Source: Streptomyces sp. NBC_01235 (GTDB lineage Bacteria > Actinomycetota > Actinomycetes > Streptomycetales > Streptomycetaceae). From it: a stretch of DNA of 64,000 bases. The DNA lies in contig NZ_CP108513.1 in assembly GCF_035989285.1 (NCBI RefSeq), forward strand, positions 10,044,001 through 10,108,000, written 5' to 3'. Made by a program: the position numbers and the translations under genes. Under the pieces are notes generated by a model. It did no database searches, was not told the DNA's origin, and saw only the letters and a program-made list of their open reading frames with translations. The first letter of the stretch is position 1. Each line of letters starts with the position of its first letter. Below are positions 17,710 through 25,757 of this stretch, piece by piece.

Positions 17710-19137
17710 GGGTTGCGTCCAGGGAAGTGGTGTACGGGTTCGACCTGATCCGGGGGTTTGCTCCGGCATCGGGATGGTGCCCGCATAGATGAACGGCCAC
17801 CGGCTGATCTTCGAAGTGTCGAAGCCTCGAAGGAGATCAGCACGATGACCGCACCTGACAGTCTGCCCCTGCACGCCCTCGCCGAGGACAACCTCGCCGC
17901 GGCGAGTCCCGATCTGCTGCGCGCGATGATCAAGACGTTCGCCGACGCCCTCATGTCCGCGGAGGCCGACGCCCTCTGCAATGCCGAATACGGGCAGGTC
18001 AGCGACGAACGCGTCAACCACCGCAACGGCTACCGCCCACGCGAGTGGGACACGAGGGCCGGCACCGTCGAACTGGCCGTCCCCAAGCTGCGCCAGGGCA
18101 GTTACTTCCCGCACTGGCTCCTCGAACGGCGCCGCCGGGCCGAGCAGGCCCTGATCTCGGTGGTCGCCACCGCCTACCTGCTCGGCGTCTCCACCCGCCG
18201 AGTCGAGAAGCTCGCCGAGTCCCTCGGCGTCACCCAGCTGTCGAAGTCGCAGGTCAGCGCGATGGCCAAGCACCTGGACGAGCAGGTCGCCGCGTTCCGC
18301 AACCGGCCCCTCGACGCCGGACCCTACGCGTTCGTCTGGGTCGACGCACTGACCCAGAAGGTCCGCGAGGGCGGCCGCATCATCAACGTCCACGCGCTGA
18401 TCGCGGTCGGAGTCAACGCCGACGGCCACCGCGAGATCCTCGGCATCGACGTCGCCACCGCCGAGGACGGCGCCGGCTGGCTCGCCTTCCTGCGCTCCCT
18501 GACCGCCCGTGGCCTGTCCGGCGTCCAGCTGGTCGTCTCCGACGCCCACACCGGCCTGGTGAACGCGATCGGCGCTGTCCTGCCCGGCGCCTCCTGGCAG
18601 CGATGCCGCACGCATTACGCCCGGAATCTGCTCAGCCAGGTGCCGAAGTCCGCCCAGCCCTGGGTGGCCACACTGCTGCGGACGGTCTTCGAACAGCCCG
18701 ATGCCGACGCCGTCCAGGCCCAGATGCGACATGTGCTGGACGCGATGGAGGCCAAGTTCCCCAAGGCGGCAGCCCACTTGGACTCCGCCCAGCACGAACT
18801 GCTGGCGTTCACCGCGTTCCCCCGCGAGATCTGGCGGCAGATCTGGTCGAACAATCCGCAGGAGCGACTGAACAAGGAAATCCGCCGCCGCACCGACGTG
18901 GTCGGCATCTTCCCCGACCGCACCGCCCTCATCCGACTCGTCGGCGCGGTGCTGGCCGAGCAGAACGACGAGTGGACCGAAGCCCGCCGATACATGGGAC
19001 TCGACCTGCTCGCCAAGGCTCGCCTCCACCCGATCGAGTCAGAAACCGACGACACCGTCCTCCCGACCGAACTCACCGCATAACCTCAAAACGAGATCAC
19101 CGAGTGGCCGTCAATACACCACTCCAGCGGACGTGAC
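17710..19137 (+). mobile_element. IS256-family insertion sequence
   Basis: About 1.43 kb with one transposase. The ends are imperfect inverted repeats: GGGTTGCGTCC...AAGTGGTGTA at 17710-17734, and the reverse complement at 19114-19139 reads GGGTCACGTCC...GAGTGGTGTA, about 20 of 26 positions matching. A second inner pair (ACGGCCAC) lies near 17790 and 19108. The intact transposase and perfect 8-bp target duplication indicate a fairly recent insertion. Confidence 0.85.
17845..19083 (+). CDS. IS256-family transposase
   Basis: 412 aa, AAGGAG 8 nt before the ATG. Mutator/IS256-type DDE transposase: the N-terminal DNA-binding part ends in VNHRNGYRPREWDTRAGTVELAVPKLRQGSYFP. The catalytic first Asp is in FVWVDALTQKVRE, the second in VVSDAHTGL, and the Glu in NNPQERLNKEIRRRTDVVGIFP. 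No lesion is visible, so it should be active. Domains and length fit the family. Confidence 0.93.
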   Translation: MTAPDSLPLHALAEDNLAAASPDLLRAMIKTFADALMSAEADALCNAEYGQVSDERVNHRNGYRPREWDTRAGTVELAVPKLRQGSYFPHWLLERRRRAEQALISVVATAYLLGVSTRRVEKLAESLGVTQLSKSQVSAMAKHLDEQVAAFRNRPLDAGPYAFVWVDALTQKVREGGRIINVHALIAVGVNADGHREILGIDVATAEDGAGWLAFLRSLTARGLSGVQLVVSDAHTGLVNAIGAVLPGASWQRCRTHYARNLLSQVPKSAQPWVATLLRTVFEQPDADAVQAQMRHVLDAMEAKFPKAAAHLDSAQHELLAFTAFPREIWRQIWSNNPQERLNKEIRRRTDVVGIFPDRTALIRLVGAVLAEQNDEWTEARRYMGLDLLAKARLHPIESETDDTVLPTELTA

Positions 19138-19145
19138 CCATTCCC
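19138..19145. repeat. Right target-site duplication
   Basis: CCATTCCC, identical to 17702-17709. The first two bases can also be counted as part of the right inverted repeat (GTGACCC). Confidence 0.65.
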
Positions 19146-19217
19146 GGCGCCGTTGCCGCCTACGCTCGGAGCTTCAGCCGGTCATCCCCCGTTGTCTGAA
19201 AGGTGCTTGTCACAGTC

Positions 19218-19977
19218 ATGCGAACAACGAGCCATCCGAGCCGGCGTGCACAGCTGTTCAGGCAGGCGGCTGCCCTGGCGCCAGCCGCGGCGCTGCTCGG
19301 CGCCTGCGGTGAGTCCGTTCGGAGGAGCACCTCCACGACCCACGGGCAGACCCTCGATCACGTCGTGCGTGACGCCGTCGGGGGATCTGCTGGCCGACAT
19401 CGACGGCGACGGTCTCGGAGACCGTGTCTCCGATCCCTCCCAGACCGGTGCTCGACTGACCGTCGCGTTCGGCAAGGAGGCGGGTTACGGCACGCCGGTC
19501 GGGGTGAGGAAGCTGGTCAGCGGCTCCGGCGCCGGAGAGGAAGACGTGCTGGCGTCGGTGGCCGACTTCAACGGCGACGGCTGGAGCGACCTGGTCGTGG
19601 TGGCCACCGGTCAGAAGCAGGGAGATGATGCGATCGAGCCGACCGTGGCCGAGCTGGTGTCGGGCCCCTTCTCGGGCTCCGGCCGGGGACAGCACACCCG
19701 GCATCTCGACCTCGGCGAGACGCGTGGCATCGCCGTGGCCGACTACGATCACGACCCTTACCCCGACCTGGCGGTGTTCAGTTACGCCGGCGACGGGGTC
19801 TATCAGACGGAGGCCCGCCTCGGCGACGGGGACACGGGACTCGCTGACGCGACCGCTGACACGAGCAGGTACACCGTTTACGCGGACCAGACCGATGACG
19901 ACACCCCGAGCAACATGCCCGGCTCGGGCCTGAGCACGTTCCACCAGGAGTGCGGGAAGGCCGGTAGCCGGGGCTGA
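19218..19977 (+). pseudogene. Frameshifted FG-GAP repeat lipoprotein
   Basis: The N-terminus in one frame is a lipoprotein signal (LFRQAAALAPAAALLGAC). The body, in the next frame, carries FG-GAP/EF-hand-like repeats: ADIDGDGLGDRV, ADFNGDGWSDLVVVA and ADYDHDPYPDLAVFS. Removing one G from the five-G run at 19380-19384 joins them as VGDLLADIDGDG. The protein is also short for an integrin-like propeller and ends abruptly, so it is probably truncated too. If the extra G is a sequencing error, this is an intact exported Ca-binding protein. Confidence 0.72.
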
Positions 19978-20122
19978 ACTCTGCCGGTGCGGGTGCCGGT
20001 GCGTGCACGCGAGGCTGAGGGCCGGTCGGGGAGAGGATGACGTTGTCCGGGTTGATGCCCCGGTGCAGCGCTCTGTGGCGGCGGAGCCCCTGCCACCGCG
20101 GGCTGTCCTGGGTGCGCCGCAC
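19978..20122 (-). pseudogene. Possible Ser/Thr kinase scrap
   Basis: The minus strand reads ALHRGINPDNVILS, which resembles the catalytic loop of Hanks-type kinases (HRDLKPxNVLL) with the catalytic Asp replaced. No flanking kinase subdomains remain. It may be chance. Confidence 0.25.
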
Positions 20123-20199
20123 GTAGAGCTCCTAACAGGATCTTGCTGAGGTGCCCCGGTTGGGCGTGACCGTTGTGACGATCTGATCGTTCGGCGGGT

Positions 20200-20346
20200 G
20201 TGACGACTCGGCCGTGGATCGTGGACGATGACTTGCGGGCGCTGATCGAACCGCTGCTGCCGCCCTGGCCGAAGCGGTCGCAGGGGCCGAGGCCGTTCGG
20301 GGCGATGACCTGTGCGACTCGGCACGTGCTCATCGTCGGTTCTTCT
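20200..20346 (+). pseudogene. N-terminal remnant of an IS5-family transposase
   Basis: VTTRPWIVDDDLRALIEPLLPPWP is the standard start of Streptomyces IS5-type transposases. After about 45 codons the similarity breaks up (GPRPFGAMTCATRHVLIV), and the rest of the element is absent. It is directly followed by the TetR remnant. Confidence 0.72.
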
Positions 20347-20375
20347 TGGGGAGGTCGTTGCCGTACTTCGGGGCA

Positions 20376-20934
20376 TCAGGCGGACTGGCCGCAGAGGTCG
20401 TCGACGTACGTGCGGGCATCGATGTCGGGCAATGTCCAGGGCAGGAAGATGACCCAGTAGATGATGGGGGCCACCACCCGGTCGATGACCTGGTCGCTAC
20501 TGAAGGCGCTGCCGGGCCGGGCGGCGAAGGCGGCTGCCTCTGCCCGCCGGTCGCGCAGGCAGTCCGACTCGCTCTCGCCGGCCGCAGCGGCTCCGCCGCG
20601 CGACTGGGCCGCGTTCACCGACTTGCTGTAGTGGCTGATCAGCTCCTGCGCCCAGGCGGTCAGATCGGCCCGCAGGTCTCCGGTGCCGGAAAGAGGGCGG
20701 TCCGGGTCGAGCCGGTAGGTCGCCAGGTCGTTGATCATGGTCCGGGCGTCACCCCACCGCCGGTAGATGCTCGAGTGATTGACCCCCGCACGCTCCGCGA
20801 TGCAGGTCCCGGCGGACCGCCTCGACCAGACGGGAGTTGCTCGTCCGATCGGACTCCAAGGGCTCGGGCACCGGCCCCTCGCCCTCCAGTCCCTCGGCCG
20901 GACTCCGGTACCACCGAAGCACCCGCTCCGCCAT
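20376..20934 (-). pseudogene. Broken TetR-family regulator
   Basis: The C-terminal part is clear in one frame: CIAERAGVNHSSIYRRWGDARTM, then a TetR_C-like helical domain ending VDDLCGQSA. The start (MAERVLRWYRSPAEG; SNSRLVEAVRR) lies in a different frame. The first DNA-binding helix between them is missing, so a small deletion with frameshift near 20800-20815 destroyed the helix-turn-helix domain. Confidence 0.68.
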
Positions 20935-20940
20935 GACGGG

Positions 20941-21320
20941 GGGCTGTGGTTGAAGCGGCGGGGCGAGCGTTGGCCCGGGACCCGCGTCGGGGCCTTCGCG
21001 TTCCTCGGCCTCGGCACGCTCGTCGTGGCCACGATGTCCGCGCTGTCCGTGTACGACCGCTGTTCTGGCCGACCGCTGTCCAGAACATCCTTCTCGACCT
21101 GATCGCTCCGATCGGGTTGGCGCTGGGCGATCCGCTGCGCCTGGCCCTCCGGGCCCTGCCCGAGCCGGTCGCTGGTCGCGTACGGCGGGTGATGACCGGG
21201 CGGCCCGTGCACCTGCTCACCTTCCCAAAGGTCAGCACAGCCCTCGTGACCGAACTGACGGTGTGCTTCACCCCCTGCTCCACGACTCCTTCCTCTCGTT
21301 GGCTTGCTGCCTCATCTGCC
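20941..21320 (+). pseudogene. Fragment of a CtaG-like membrane protein
   Basis: Frame 1 reads FAFLGLGTLVVATMSALSVYDR; frame 3 continues LFWPTAVQNILLDLIAPIGLALGDPLRLALRALP and VMTGRPVHLLTFPKVSTALV, then FTP. This is the core of the cytochrome-c-oxidase assembly factor family CtaG/YtaF as annotated in Streptomyces. It lacks both ends and has at least two frameshifts. Confidence 0.6.
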
Positions 21321-21376
21321 GGAGACGCCTCAAGAAGACCGGATCATGATCACGTTACGAGCTCATGGAAAAGGAT

Positions 21377-21406
21377 TTGAGCGAGGCGGCGCCCCGCTGC
21401 TACTTT
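21377..21406 (+). promoter_or_regulatory. Promoter for the leader-GNAT-infA unit
   Basis: TTGAGC at 21377-21382 and TACTTT at 21401-21406, 18-bp spacer. An A-rich stretch (GGAAAAGGATT) abuts the -35 box. It would start transcription about 25-30 nt before the leader ribosome site. Confidence 0.45.
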
Positions 21407-21445
21407 CGTGGCGGACCGTGAAGTCGTCATATGGAGGTGAGCCCC

Positions 21446-21499
21446 GTGAACACAGTTACCCATGGGTGCTCCCTCAACCCGTCACGGTCCGGCGGCTGA
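21446..21499 (+). CDS. 17-aa leader peptide upstream of the GNAT gene
   Basis: GTG start with a perfect GGAGGTGA ribosome site 5 nt upstream (21433-21440), encoding MNTVTHGCSLNPSRSGG and a stop at 21499. It is followed 12 nt later by a stem-loop that reaches into the ribosome site of the acetyltransferase gene. The size, position and strong Shine-Dalgarno are those of attenuation leaders that sense ribosome stalling. No homologue is recognised; the coding function is inferred from layout. Confidence 0.5.
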   Translation: MNTVTHGCSLNPSRSGG

Positions 21500-21511
21500 C
21501 GTTCGGTGTCG

Positions 21512-21542
21512 CCAGGAGCGCCTGAGATCGAGGCACTCCTGG
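21512..21542 (+). promoter_or_regulatory. Stem-loop sequestering the GNAT ribosome site
   Basis: CCAGGAGCGCCT (21512-21523) pairs with AGGCACTCCTGG (21531-21542), 11 of 12 pairs, 7-nt loop. The right arm contains the first two bases of GGAAGG (21541-21546), the ribosome site of the gene at 21555. GGTGCTCC at 21465-21472, inside the leader ORF, can instead pair with GGAGCGCC (21515-21522), giving two mutually exclusive folds. Confidence 0.55.
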
Positions 21543-21554
21543 AAGGACACTCCG

Positions 21555-22346
21555 ATGAACACGAAGCCTTTCACATCTGGCCTGAGCGAGAACGCGGTGA
21601 TGATCACCCGCGTCGCGGACAGGCAATGGCATGCACTGGATGACGACCTGGTGGTCGGCCGCGGGCATGCGGCGCACCGGCCCGACGGACGCTTGTTCGT
21701 CAGCATCGACGCCTGGCACGACGCAGCCTTCGACCGGCTCGCCGAGGCGATGCTGGCGCAACTGCCGGCGCCGCTGTACACGGTGGTCGACGAAGCCGAC
21801 GTCGAGCTGACGGCCGGCTGGCGGCGGGCCGGGTTCACGATCCGGCGCCGCGAGTGGGAGTACGTCGTGCCGACCGACCCGCGGGTCACAGGGCTCGAAG
21901 CCGTCCTGCCGCCTTCGGGCGTGACGATCGTGCCCGCCGGTCAGGCGGACGAGAGTCTGCTGCGGGCGGTGGACCGCGCGATCCGTGACGAAGCCGAGGC
22001 GACCGTCGGGTGGCAGTCGATGCCCGCGGAGGTAATTCCCCGCCCCGAAGGCGACACCATCGTCGATCCGTCGAAGTACGCGGTGGCCGCGGCGCCGGAC
22101 CGCTACCTGGGTCTGATCCGGGTGGTGACGGTGAACCGGCCGCGCATCGGGCTGGTCGCGGTCCGGGCCGGCGAGCAGCGCCGCGGCATCGCGCGGGCGC
22201 TGCTGGCCCACGCGCTGGGGACGCTGCACCGCTCCGGGTTCGCCGCGGCCTGGACCGAAGTCCACGAGTCCAACCAAGCAGCCTCGGCGCTGTTCGAGGG
22301 CATGGGCGCCCGGCCGATGAGCAGCAACCTGGAGCTGGTGCGATGA
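21555..22346 (+). CDS. GNAT-family N-acetyltransferase
   Basis: 263 aa; GGAAGG 8 nt before the ATG. The C-terminal GNAT core is clear: [25 protein letters not shown] is the acetyl-CoA pyrophosphate loop (R/Q-x-x-G-x-A) near residues 195-219, followed by [22 protein letters not shown]. The N-terminal half is a diverged second GNAT-like lobe. It acetylates an amine on a small molecule or protein; the substrate is unknown. Its stop overlaps the start of infA (ATGA), and it sits behind a leader peptide and hairpin. That suggests expression tied to translation stress, for example by a ribosome-targeting antibiotic. Confidence 0.85.
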   Translation: MNTKPFTSGLSENAVMITRVADRQWHALDDDLVVGRGHAAHRPDGRLFVSIDAWHDAAFDRLAEAMLAQLPAPLYTVVDEADVELTAGWRRAGFTIRRREWEYVVPTDPRVTGLEAVLPPSGVTIVPAGQADESLLRAVDRAIRDEAEATVGWQSMPAEVIPRPEGDTIVDPSKYAVAAAPDRYLGLIRVVTVNRPRIGLVAVRAGEQRRGIARALLAHALGTLHRSGFAAAWTEVHESNQAASALFEGMGARPMSSNLELVR

Positions 22347-22567
22347 CGAAGAACAAGAACGTCATCGAAGTCGAGGGCAAGGTCGTCGAGTGCCTGCGCA
22401 GCGCCATGTTCACCGTGGAGCTCGAGAACGGCCACCAGGTGCTCGCGCACATCAGCGGGAAGATCCGCAAGAACTACATCAAGATCATGCTGGAAGACCG
22501 GGTGCTGGTGGAGCTCCCGCCGTACGACCTGACGCGTGGCCGGATCGTGTTCCGGTACCGGAATTAG
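22343..22567 (+). CDS. infA: Translation initiation factor IF-1 paralogue
   Basis: 74 aa S1/OB-fold protein: [63 protein letters not shown]. All regions that place IF-1 in the 30S A-site are present. It differs from the usual Streptomyces housekeeping IF-1 (which lies beside rpmJ/rpsM) and stands alone behind a GNAT gene, sharing a 4-bp ATGA overlap with it. So it is probably a second, conditional IF-1. A strong terminator follows. Confidence 0.92.
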   Translation: MTKNKNVIEVEGKVVECLRSAMFTVELENGHQVLAHISGKIRKNYIKIMLEDRVLVELPPYDLTRGRIVFRYRN

Positions 22568-22600
22568 CGGCGGTCGGCACCTTCCGCGGTAGCTGATCCC

Positions 22601-22637
22601 GGGGGCCCGGTCACGGCGTTGTTGTGACCGGGGCCCC
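22601..22637 (+). terminator. Terminator after infA
   Basis: GGGGGCCCGGTCAC (22601-22614) pairs with GTGACCGGGGCCCC (22624-22637), 13 of 14 pairs, 9-nt loop, 33 nt after the stop. Confidence 0.8.
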
Positions 22638-22815
22638 GATGATGGCTCGCACGGCCGCGGCGGCCACCGCTCCAGCCGCCGCCGCCAGGTCTGGCCCGAG
22701 CCGAACCCCAGCTCCAGGGGCAGCAGTTGCCAGGGGGTCACCAACGGCTCCGTCGCCTGCACCAACGCCCACTTCGACGATCCCATCGACGGCGTGGCCA
22801 AAGACCAATACGCGC

Positions 22816-23145
22816 ATGGCCCGGAGCTTAGACCTCGGCCTCTTCGAGTCGCACCGCCCGGGGGACGCGATCCCCTCCGAGCGTTCCCTGTGTGCCCAGC
22901 GGGGTGTGTCCCGCCCGACCCTGCGCGCAGCGGTCGACGAGCTCGTCGCCGCGGGTCTGCTGGTACGGGAACACGGGTGCGGAATGTTCGTGGCACCCGA
23001 GAAGATCACCCAGGAACTCGTCTCCCGCCGACAGGTCATGACGGTGCCTCAGGCCTCACCGCTACCGCATCGTCTCTCGGCTCACCCTCGGCCCCGTGGG
23101 CGAGGGCGGCGCCGGCCCGGCTCGGACACCACCCCGGCACCGTGA
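22816..23145 (+). pseudogene. Truncated GntR-family regulator
   Basis: A GntR winged helix is clear (HRPGDAIPSERSLCAQRGVS, RPTLRAAVDELVAAGLLVRE, GCGMFVAPEKI), starting from an ATG at 22816. After about residue 75 the sequence becomes Pro/Arg-rich and no UTRA or FCD effector domain follows, so only the DNA-binding part remains. It could still bind DNA if expressed, but is better read as a remnant. Confidence 0.6.
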
Positions 23146-23160
23146 GGCGGTGAGGGCATG

Positions 23161-23210
23161 CGTCAGGGCGGGGAGGGACAGCGTTCCGGCTGTCCCTCCC
23201 CGCCCTGACG
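23161..23210. terminator. Strong bidirectional terminator
   Basis: A perfect 22-bp stem: 23161-23182 (starts CGTCAGGGCGGGG) pairs with 23189-23210, 6-nt loop. It lies 9 bp beyond the SDR stop on the minus strand and also ends the GntR remnant side. Confidence 0.88.
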
Positions 23211-23219
23211 GGACGGGCC

Positions 23220-23996
23220 TCAGATTGCCTGGGCGGTGGGCAGGATGGTGATCTCGGTGAGGTTGACGTGGCGCGGGACGGCGGCCATGAAGGCGACGGT
23301 CTCGGCGATGTCGGCGCTCTGGAGGACGTCGATGTCGTGGATGAGGTCGGCCATCAGCTTGGAGGCGTCGGGGTCGGTGACGTGCGCGGGGGTGTCGTCG
23401 TAGTCGGCGATGCGGTCCGCGGCGACCGACAAGGAGCTGGCGTCGAGGAAGTCGGTGCGGAACACACCAGGCTCGACGACCATCGACTGGATCCCGAACG
23501 GCGCCATCTCGACGGAGAGCGCCTCGCTGACGCCGGCGACGGCGAACTTCGACGCGCAGTAGAGGCTGACACCGGGCTCGCCCTCGAAACCGGAGCGGGA
23601 ACCGATGTGCACCAGTCGGCCCGATCCCTGCTTGCGCATGACGGGCAGTACGGCGCGGGTGACGTTGATCAGGCCGAAGACGTTGAGGTCGAACAGCGAC
23701 CGGGCCTCCGCGTCGGTGATCTCCTCCAACGCGCCGAGCAGGCCTCGGCCGGCGTTGTTGACCAGGACGTCGATGCCGCCGAAGTGGTCCACGGCGGCCT
23801 CGACCGCCTGCGGGATGCTGTCGTTGTCCGTGACGTCCAGGGCGACCGCGAAGACCTTGTCGGAGTCCTTCAGATCGGCCGACACCCGCTCCGGGTTTCG
23901 CACGGCGACCACGACATTGTTACCGCCTGCCAGGGCGGCGCGAGCGATTTCCGCACCGATTCCGCGGGAGGCGCCGGTGACAAACCACGTAGCCAT
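23220..23996 (-). CDS. Short-chain dehydrogenase/reductase
   Basis: 258 aa classical SDR. TGASRGIG at residues 7-14 binds NAD(P); NNAG near 86; Ser in HIGSRSG; YCASK is the catalytic Tyr-Lys pair near 152-156. It reduces or oxidises a hydroxyl/carbonyl; an Arg after the glycine motif (VAVRNPER) suggests NADP(H). Substrate unknown. AAAGAGG lies before the ATG. In Streptomyces, SDRs of this kind are often beside MmyB-type XRE regulators such as the two encoded at 24564 and 25758, so regulation by one of them is possible. Confidence 0.9.
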   Translation of the reverse strand: MATWFVTGASRGIGAEIARAALAGGNNVVVAVRNPERVSADLKDSDKVFAVALDVTDNDSIPQAVEAAVDHFGGIDVLVNNAGRGLLGALEEITDAEARSLFDLNVFGLINVTRAVLPVMRKQGSGRLVHIGSRSGFEGEPGVSLYCASKFAVAGVSEALSVEMAPFGIQSMVVEPGVFRTDFLDASSLSVAADRIADYDDTPAHVTDPDASKLMADLIHDIDVLQSADIAETVAFMAAVPRHVNLTEITILPTAQAI

Positions 23997-24018
23997 GGGG
24001 AAAACCTCTTTCGTCGGT

Positions 24019-24035
24019 TCCCCATTTTTCGGGGA
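24019..24035. promoter_or_regulatory. Inverted repeat upstream of the SDR gene
   Basis: TCCCC-ATTTTTC-GGGGA lies 22 bp before the SDR start in a locally AT-rich stretch. It is a candidate operator for a neighbouring regulator. Confidence 0.35.
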
Positions 24036-24191
24036 TTTCCTGATTGACGTATTCGAGTGTGCCCGTCGGCTCCAGGGCGATGAAGGCTGCGCAGCGGCTC
24101 CAGTGGGCCCAGGACCATCAGTCGTGGCAGTACTCGGGCCCTTCAGTCATGGACTGCGCCCCCTGGCATCCTTGTCGGAGTCCGCGACAGC

Positions 24192-24386
24192 GTGTTGCGG
24201 GCAAGTGATCCCGGAGCCGAGGCCCGCTGGGAGCACAGCCGCCTGTCCCACCAGATCGACCGCAAGGAGAAACCGGGGTTCATCGCGTGCGAGGCGCGTG
24301 CCGCTGACGCCCTCGGCATGGGGAGTTCGCGGAAGGCCCGGGAAGCGATCCAGGCTGCCGCAACCAAGCGCGCGGAAAACGTGTGA
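24192..24386 (+). CDS. Small hypothetical protein or gene fragment
   Basis: 64 codons from a GTG. The sequence (SRLSHQIDRKEKPGFIACEA; RKAREAIQAAATKRAENV) has protein-like charge patterning, and the frame stays open upstream of the start, so it may be the tail of a larger lost gene. No ribosome site and no family recognised. The rest of 24048-24563 shows nothing convincing. Confidence 0.3.
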   Translation: MLRASDPGAEARWEHSRLSHQIDRKEKPGFIACEARAADALGMGSSRKAREAIQAAATKRAENV

Positions 24387-24563
24387 CAGCCGGTTTCCGA
24401 TCCACTGACACCCGGCAAGGTGCGTCTTTCCGGTGATTTCCTGGCCGGAATTCCGGGTGCCGTCGAGAGGAATGCGTGCTAACAGCCTGGGGCGTGTCGC
24501 GTGCCGGCCCGGCGGGGCATATGCGTGTCCCGCCGGAGACGGTTTTTCCGGCGGTCTCCTGGT

Positions 24564-25439
24564 TCAGGCGCCGTGTGCGGGATTCTGCTGGTGAGGTACT
24601 TCGGGTGCGCTGATGGAGCCCAGCAGGGCCAGTCCGTCGGCGGAGGGGGAGCCCGGCTCGGCCTGCAGGATGATGAGCTGCTGTCCCGGGACGCTGCGGA
24701 TGTCGAGGGCCTCGTGCCGCAACTCCAGGTCTCCCACGACGGAGTGATGCACCTGTTTGACGTCGTAGGGCGGGACCCGGGTGTACTCGCGGGCCCACAG
24801 GGAGCGGAACTCGCCGCTGCGCACCGACAGTTCACCGACGAGCTCCAGGATGCGGGGATCCTCCGGAGTGCTTGCGGCGGTCTGCTGAAGGTCGGCGACC
24901 GCACGATGCCGGGCCCGCTCCGGGTTCCGGTAGAAGGACCTCGCCGCAGGGTCCAGGAAGAGCATGCGCAGCACGTTGTCGTGCTGGGCGAAGTCACGGT
25001 AGAGGGCGTCGGCCAATGCGTTGGTGGCCAGCAGGTCCTGGGCGTGGCCGATGATGAAGGCCGGCGTCCTGGTCCAGCTTTCGATCAGTTGCCGCAGATG
25101 CGGGCGGACACGCTCGACCCGGACCGGGGACTTCGTACGGCGGGCTGCCGGCCGGGCCAGCCGGAAGAGTTCTCGCTTGTCCTCTTCCCCGAGGTGCAGT
25201 GCGCGGGCCATGGCTTCCAACACCCGGGGTGAGGGGCTGAGTTCACGGCTCTGCTCGAGTCGGCTGTAGTAGCTCAGGCTGACACCTGCGAGTGTCGCGA
25301 CCTCGTCGCGCCGCAAGCCGGGCACTCTTCGGCGGCCGGCGCTGGGCAGTCCTGCTACAGCAGGGCTGAGCCGTTCTCTTCGGGAGCGGAGGAACTGACC
25401 CAGCCCTCCAACCGAGTCAGGGTGCGTGTCGTTGTCCAT
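24564..25439 (-). CDS. XRE-family regulator with MmyB-like ligand domain
   Basis: 291 aa. The N-terminal helix-turn-helix (GLRRDEVATLAGVSLSYYSRLEQSRELSPSPRVL) is followed by an MmyB-type PAS-like domain (TPAFIIGHAQDLLATNALADALY; FLDPAARSFYRN; GDLELRHEALDIRSVPGQQLIILQAEPGSPS). Such proteins repress a neighbouring oxidoreductase and are thought to bind a fatty-acid-like ligand. It is paralogous to the gene at 25758 and divergent from it. Confidence 0.92.
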   Translation of the reverse strand: MDNDTHPDSVGGLGQFLRSRRERLSPAVAGLPSAGRRRVPGLRRDEVATLAGVSLSYYSRLEQSRELSPSPRVLEAMARALHLGEEDKRELFRLARPAARRTKSPVRVERVRPHLRQLIESWTRTPAFIIGHAQDLLATNALADALYRDFAQHDNVLRMLFLDPAARSFYRNPERARHRAVADLQQTAASTPEDPRILELVGELSVRSGEFRSLWAREYTRVPPYDVKQVHHSVVGDLELRHEALDIRSVPGQQLIILQAEPGSPSADGLALLGSISAPEVPHQQNPAHGA

Positions 25440-25698
25440 GCTGCCAAGGCTAGGCGGAGAACGCCGGGAAGAGTTCTGTCGACGGTGGGTGCATTACTCC
25501 CAGGATTGTGGTCCCCCCGAGGGCAAGGCCGTGACGGACGGCGGGAGGTCTTCACGGGTGCTCGCCGGCGTGACGTTCGAGTCGCCCGCGCCCTCAGCTG
25601 CCCCCTGCCGACAGCCCAGCCTCCGCAGCGAGTCACGGAGGACCGGAAAACCCCATCAAACAAGGCAGGGAATTACTCTGTGCGAAAGATGTATCATT

Positions 25699-25726
25699 TT
25701 GTGTTACATTGCGCGACCGATATTTT
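25699..25726 (+). promoter_or_regulatory. AT-rich promoter of the second XRE gene
   Basis: TTGTGT at 25699-25704 and TATTTT at 25721-25726, 16-bp spacing, in the most AT-rich stretch of the window. An inverted repeat CCGAT-N7-ATCGG overlaps the -10 box (25717-25733) and may be the autoregulatory operator. The rest of the 318-bp divergent gap holds no gene. Confidence 0.45.
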
Positions 25727-25757
25727 TCATCGGCTGAAAACCATCTAGTCTTGCCGC

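Noticed and set aside
23040..23110. RYRIVSRL-like start of a Ser/Thr kinase
   Set aside because: Only eight residues match; the glycine loop does not follow and the frame ends. Probably chance.
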